From assembly GCA_947455805.1 (NCBI GenBank), contig CANGSN010000216.1, positions 1-6,011 on the forward strand: DNA of 6,011 nt. The letters run 5' to 3'. Below are positions 4,743 to 6,011 of the stretch, one piece after another. Positions within the stretch are counted from its first letter, which is position 1; the number at the start of each line of letters is the position of its first letter. The notes below the pieces were generated by a model that saw only the letters and a list, made by a program, of their open reading frames with translations, searched no databases and was not told the origin of the DNA. The position numbers and the translations under genes were made by a program. The stretch comes from Planctomycetota bacterium (GTDB taxonomy: Bacteria; Planctomycetota; UBA1135; UBA2386).

Positions 4743-6011
4743 CCGCCCCCGCCGACGACGCCGCCCTCGCCCCGCTGCCGTTCCTGCGCCAGCACGCGCC
4801 CTGGCTGTGTGCGCGCGAACTCGGCGTCGCCATCGTCGGTTCGCAGGCGCTGGCCCATGCGTGTCGGGTCGCAGGCATCCCAGGCCCGAGTCCGGTCGAC
4901 CTCGACCTCGCGTGGGCGCTGGCGCCCGACGCCGGCGCGGCCCTGCTGCAGCAGCAGGGCGTGTTCGTGCCGACGACGGTCGGCAACCAGGATCGCGGCA
5001 CGCTGGCGCTGAAGGTCGGCGGCCGCCGCCTCGAGATCACCAGCTACCGCGCCGCGAACGTCGACGCCCCGCTGCGCGAACGACTGCACGCGGACCTCGC
5101 CGAGCGCGACATGACGATCGGTGCGATCGCCGTGACGCTCGCCGACGAGCAGGTGCACGATCCGCAGCACGGCCTCGACGACTGGCGCCGCCGCCGCATC
5201 GCGCCGGTCGGGGATCCGGCCCAGCGCGTGCGCGAGCACGCGATCCGCTGGCTGCGCTACTACCGCAAGGCGCACGAACTCGGCTTCGCGCTCGACAGCG
5301 CGATCCGCAAGCTCGCCCTGCCGCCGTCGCTGCTGCACGACGTGCCGCGCGAAGCGGTCGCACTCGAGCTGCGCGCGATGCTGACGAAGTGCCGTTCGCC
5401 CGGCCGCTGCCTGCTCGAGCTGCACGAAGCACGCGTGCTGGTCGAACTGGCGCCCGAGCTCGCCCGCCAGTTCGACGGCCGTCCCGCCGGACCGCAGCGC
5501 TGGCATCCGGAGGTGTCGCAAGCGCTGCATCTCGTGCTGGCGCTCGAATGGGCCGCCGAGAACACGCGCCACCTCGACGAACGCGATCGCCTGACCGTGC
5601 TGGTGGCGACGTTGTGCCACGACCTCGGCAAGGGCGACACGCCAGCCAGCGAGTGGCCACAGCACCACGGCCACGAGGGTGCCGGTGTGCCACACGTGGC
5701 GACGCTGCTGGCGCGCTGGCCGTCGCTGACCGACCAGCGCGGCGCGATGGTCGCGAGGCACGTCTGCGAGCTGCACGCGCAGCTCCGCCAGTTCGGCGAT
5801 CTGCGTCCCGGCACGCTGGCCAGCCTCTACGACCGGTTCTTCCGCCCGACGGACTACCCGGTCGAACTGTTCGCGTTGGCGCTCGCCGCCGACGTCGCCG
5901 GCCGTCTGGACTGCGCCGGCGAAGGCCCGCCGACCGCGGCGCAGGTCGCCGCCGACGTGCAGTGGCTGCGCACGGTGGGCGGCAGTGTCGATGCCAGAGC
6001 ACTGCGCGAAC
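4739..6011 (+). CDS. CCA tRNA nucleotidyltransferase-like protein with HD domain, altered active-site motifs (partial at right edge)
   Basis: 424 residues are visible and aligned regions match bacterial Cca (E. coli Cca is 412 residues). In that family the N-terminal domain adds CCA to tRNA 3' ends, and in E. coli Cca the HD domain has phosphatase and 2',3'-cyclic phosphodiesterase activity. The nucleotidyltransferase part keeps the DxD carboxylates (D54, D56), the third acidic residue E99 in EITSYR, and 'VGDPAQRVRE' before helix 'IRWLRYY...LGF'. Other motifs are changed: GGxVRD reads GSQALA (34-39), RRDxTINA reads ERDMTIGA (122-129), and EDxxR reads EHAIR (166-170). The HD domain looks intact: H264, H294-D295 in CHDLGKGDTP, H309-H310-G-H312, and D385 in AADVAGR. 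The start GTG 4739 overlaps the upstream stop (GTGA). GTG 4715, ten bases after a GGAGG, is an alternative adding eight residues. Family membership is firm; whether it still adds CCA is doubtful, so no symbol is given. Confidence 0.9.
   Translation, partial: MTAPADDAALAPLPFLRQHAPWLCARELGVAIVGSQALAHACRVAGIPGPSPVDLDLAWALAPDAGAALLQQQGVFVPTTVGNQDRGTLALKVGGRRLEITSYRAANVDAPLRERLHADLAERDMTIGAIAVTLADEQVHDPQHGLDDWRRRRIAPVGDPAQRVREHAIRWLRYYRKAHELGFALDSAIRKLALPPSLLHDVPREAVALELRAMLTKCRSPGRCLLELHEARVLVELAPELARQFDGRPAGPQRWHPEVSQALHLVLALEWAAENTRHLDERDRLTVLVATLCHDLGKGDTPASEWPQHHGHEGAGVPHVATLLARWPSLTDQRGAMVARHVCELHAQLRQFGDLRPGTLASLYDRFFRPTDYPVELFALALAADVAGRLDCAGEGPPTAAQVAADVQWLRTVGGSVDARALRE

Noticed and set aside
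4607..5776. Long open frame on the minus strand opposite the Cca-like gene
   Set aside because: Arg/Ala/Gln-rich with no domain, and it covers the HD and nucleotidyltransferase coding region in antisense.

Overview
This is a GC-rich (roughly two-thirds or more G+C, by eye) and densely coding bacterial window. It holds six protein genes and no RNA gene, insertion sequence or CRISPR array that I can see. The best guess at origin is a planctomycete (Planctomycetota) or a similar high-GC bacterium with large exported HEAT-repeat and von Willebrand A (VWA) proteins. The grounds are one exported HEAT+VWA protein, a second exported HEAT-like protein ending in a TGxxF...W motif, a lipoprotein with an 'ADGSGT' N-terminus, and few clear Shine-Dalgarno sites. 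This assignment is inference from protein style, not from a marker gene.

Layout, left to right. (1) The 3' end of an unrecognised gene (+) enters from the left edge and stops at 797. (2) After a 103-base gap holding a candidate -10 element, an exported HEAT-repeat/VWA protein (+) runs 901-2694. (3) A convergent pair of minus-strand genes follows: a small two-helix membrane protein (2716-3063) and, upstream of it in transcription, a lipoprotein (3140-3865). They are 76 bases apart and probably form a two-gene unit. (4) A 118-base divergent region separates these from a plus-strand pair: an exported HEAT-like protein (3984-4742), and a CCA tRNA nucleotidyltransferase-like protein with an HD domain. 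The second gene starts on a GTG overlapping the previous stop and runs off the right edge.

Functionally, only the last gene belongs to a well-known enzyme family, and its nucleotidyltransferase motifs are visibly altered while its HD phosphohydrolase residues look intact. The other products are envelope-directed (signal peptide, lipobox or membrane helices) with no known reaction. They may act as protein-binding scaffolds at the cell envelope, but nothing here proves a shared pathway. At the nucleotide level, two plus-strand genes are preceded by similar TAKCAT elements, one so close to the ATG that the mRNA would be leaderless. Both minus-strand genes have a perfect inverted repeat directly before the start codon, and one of these covers the ribosome binding site. 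I found no convincing new multi-gene system; the altered Cca-like protein is the best lead.
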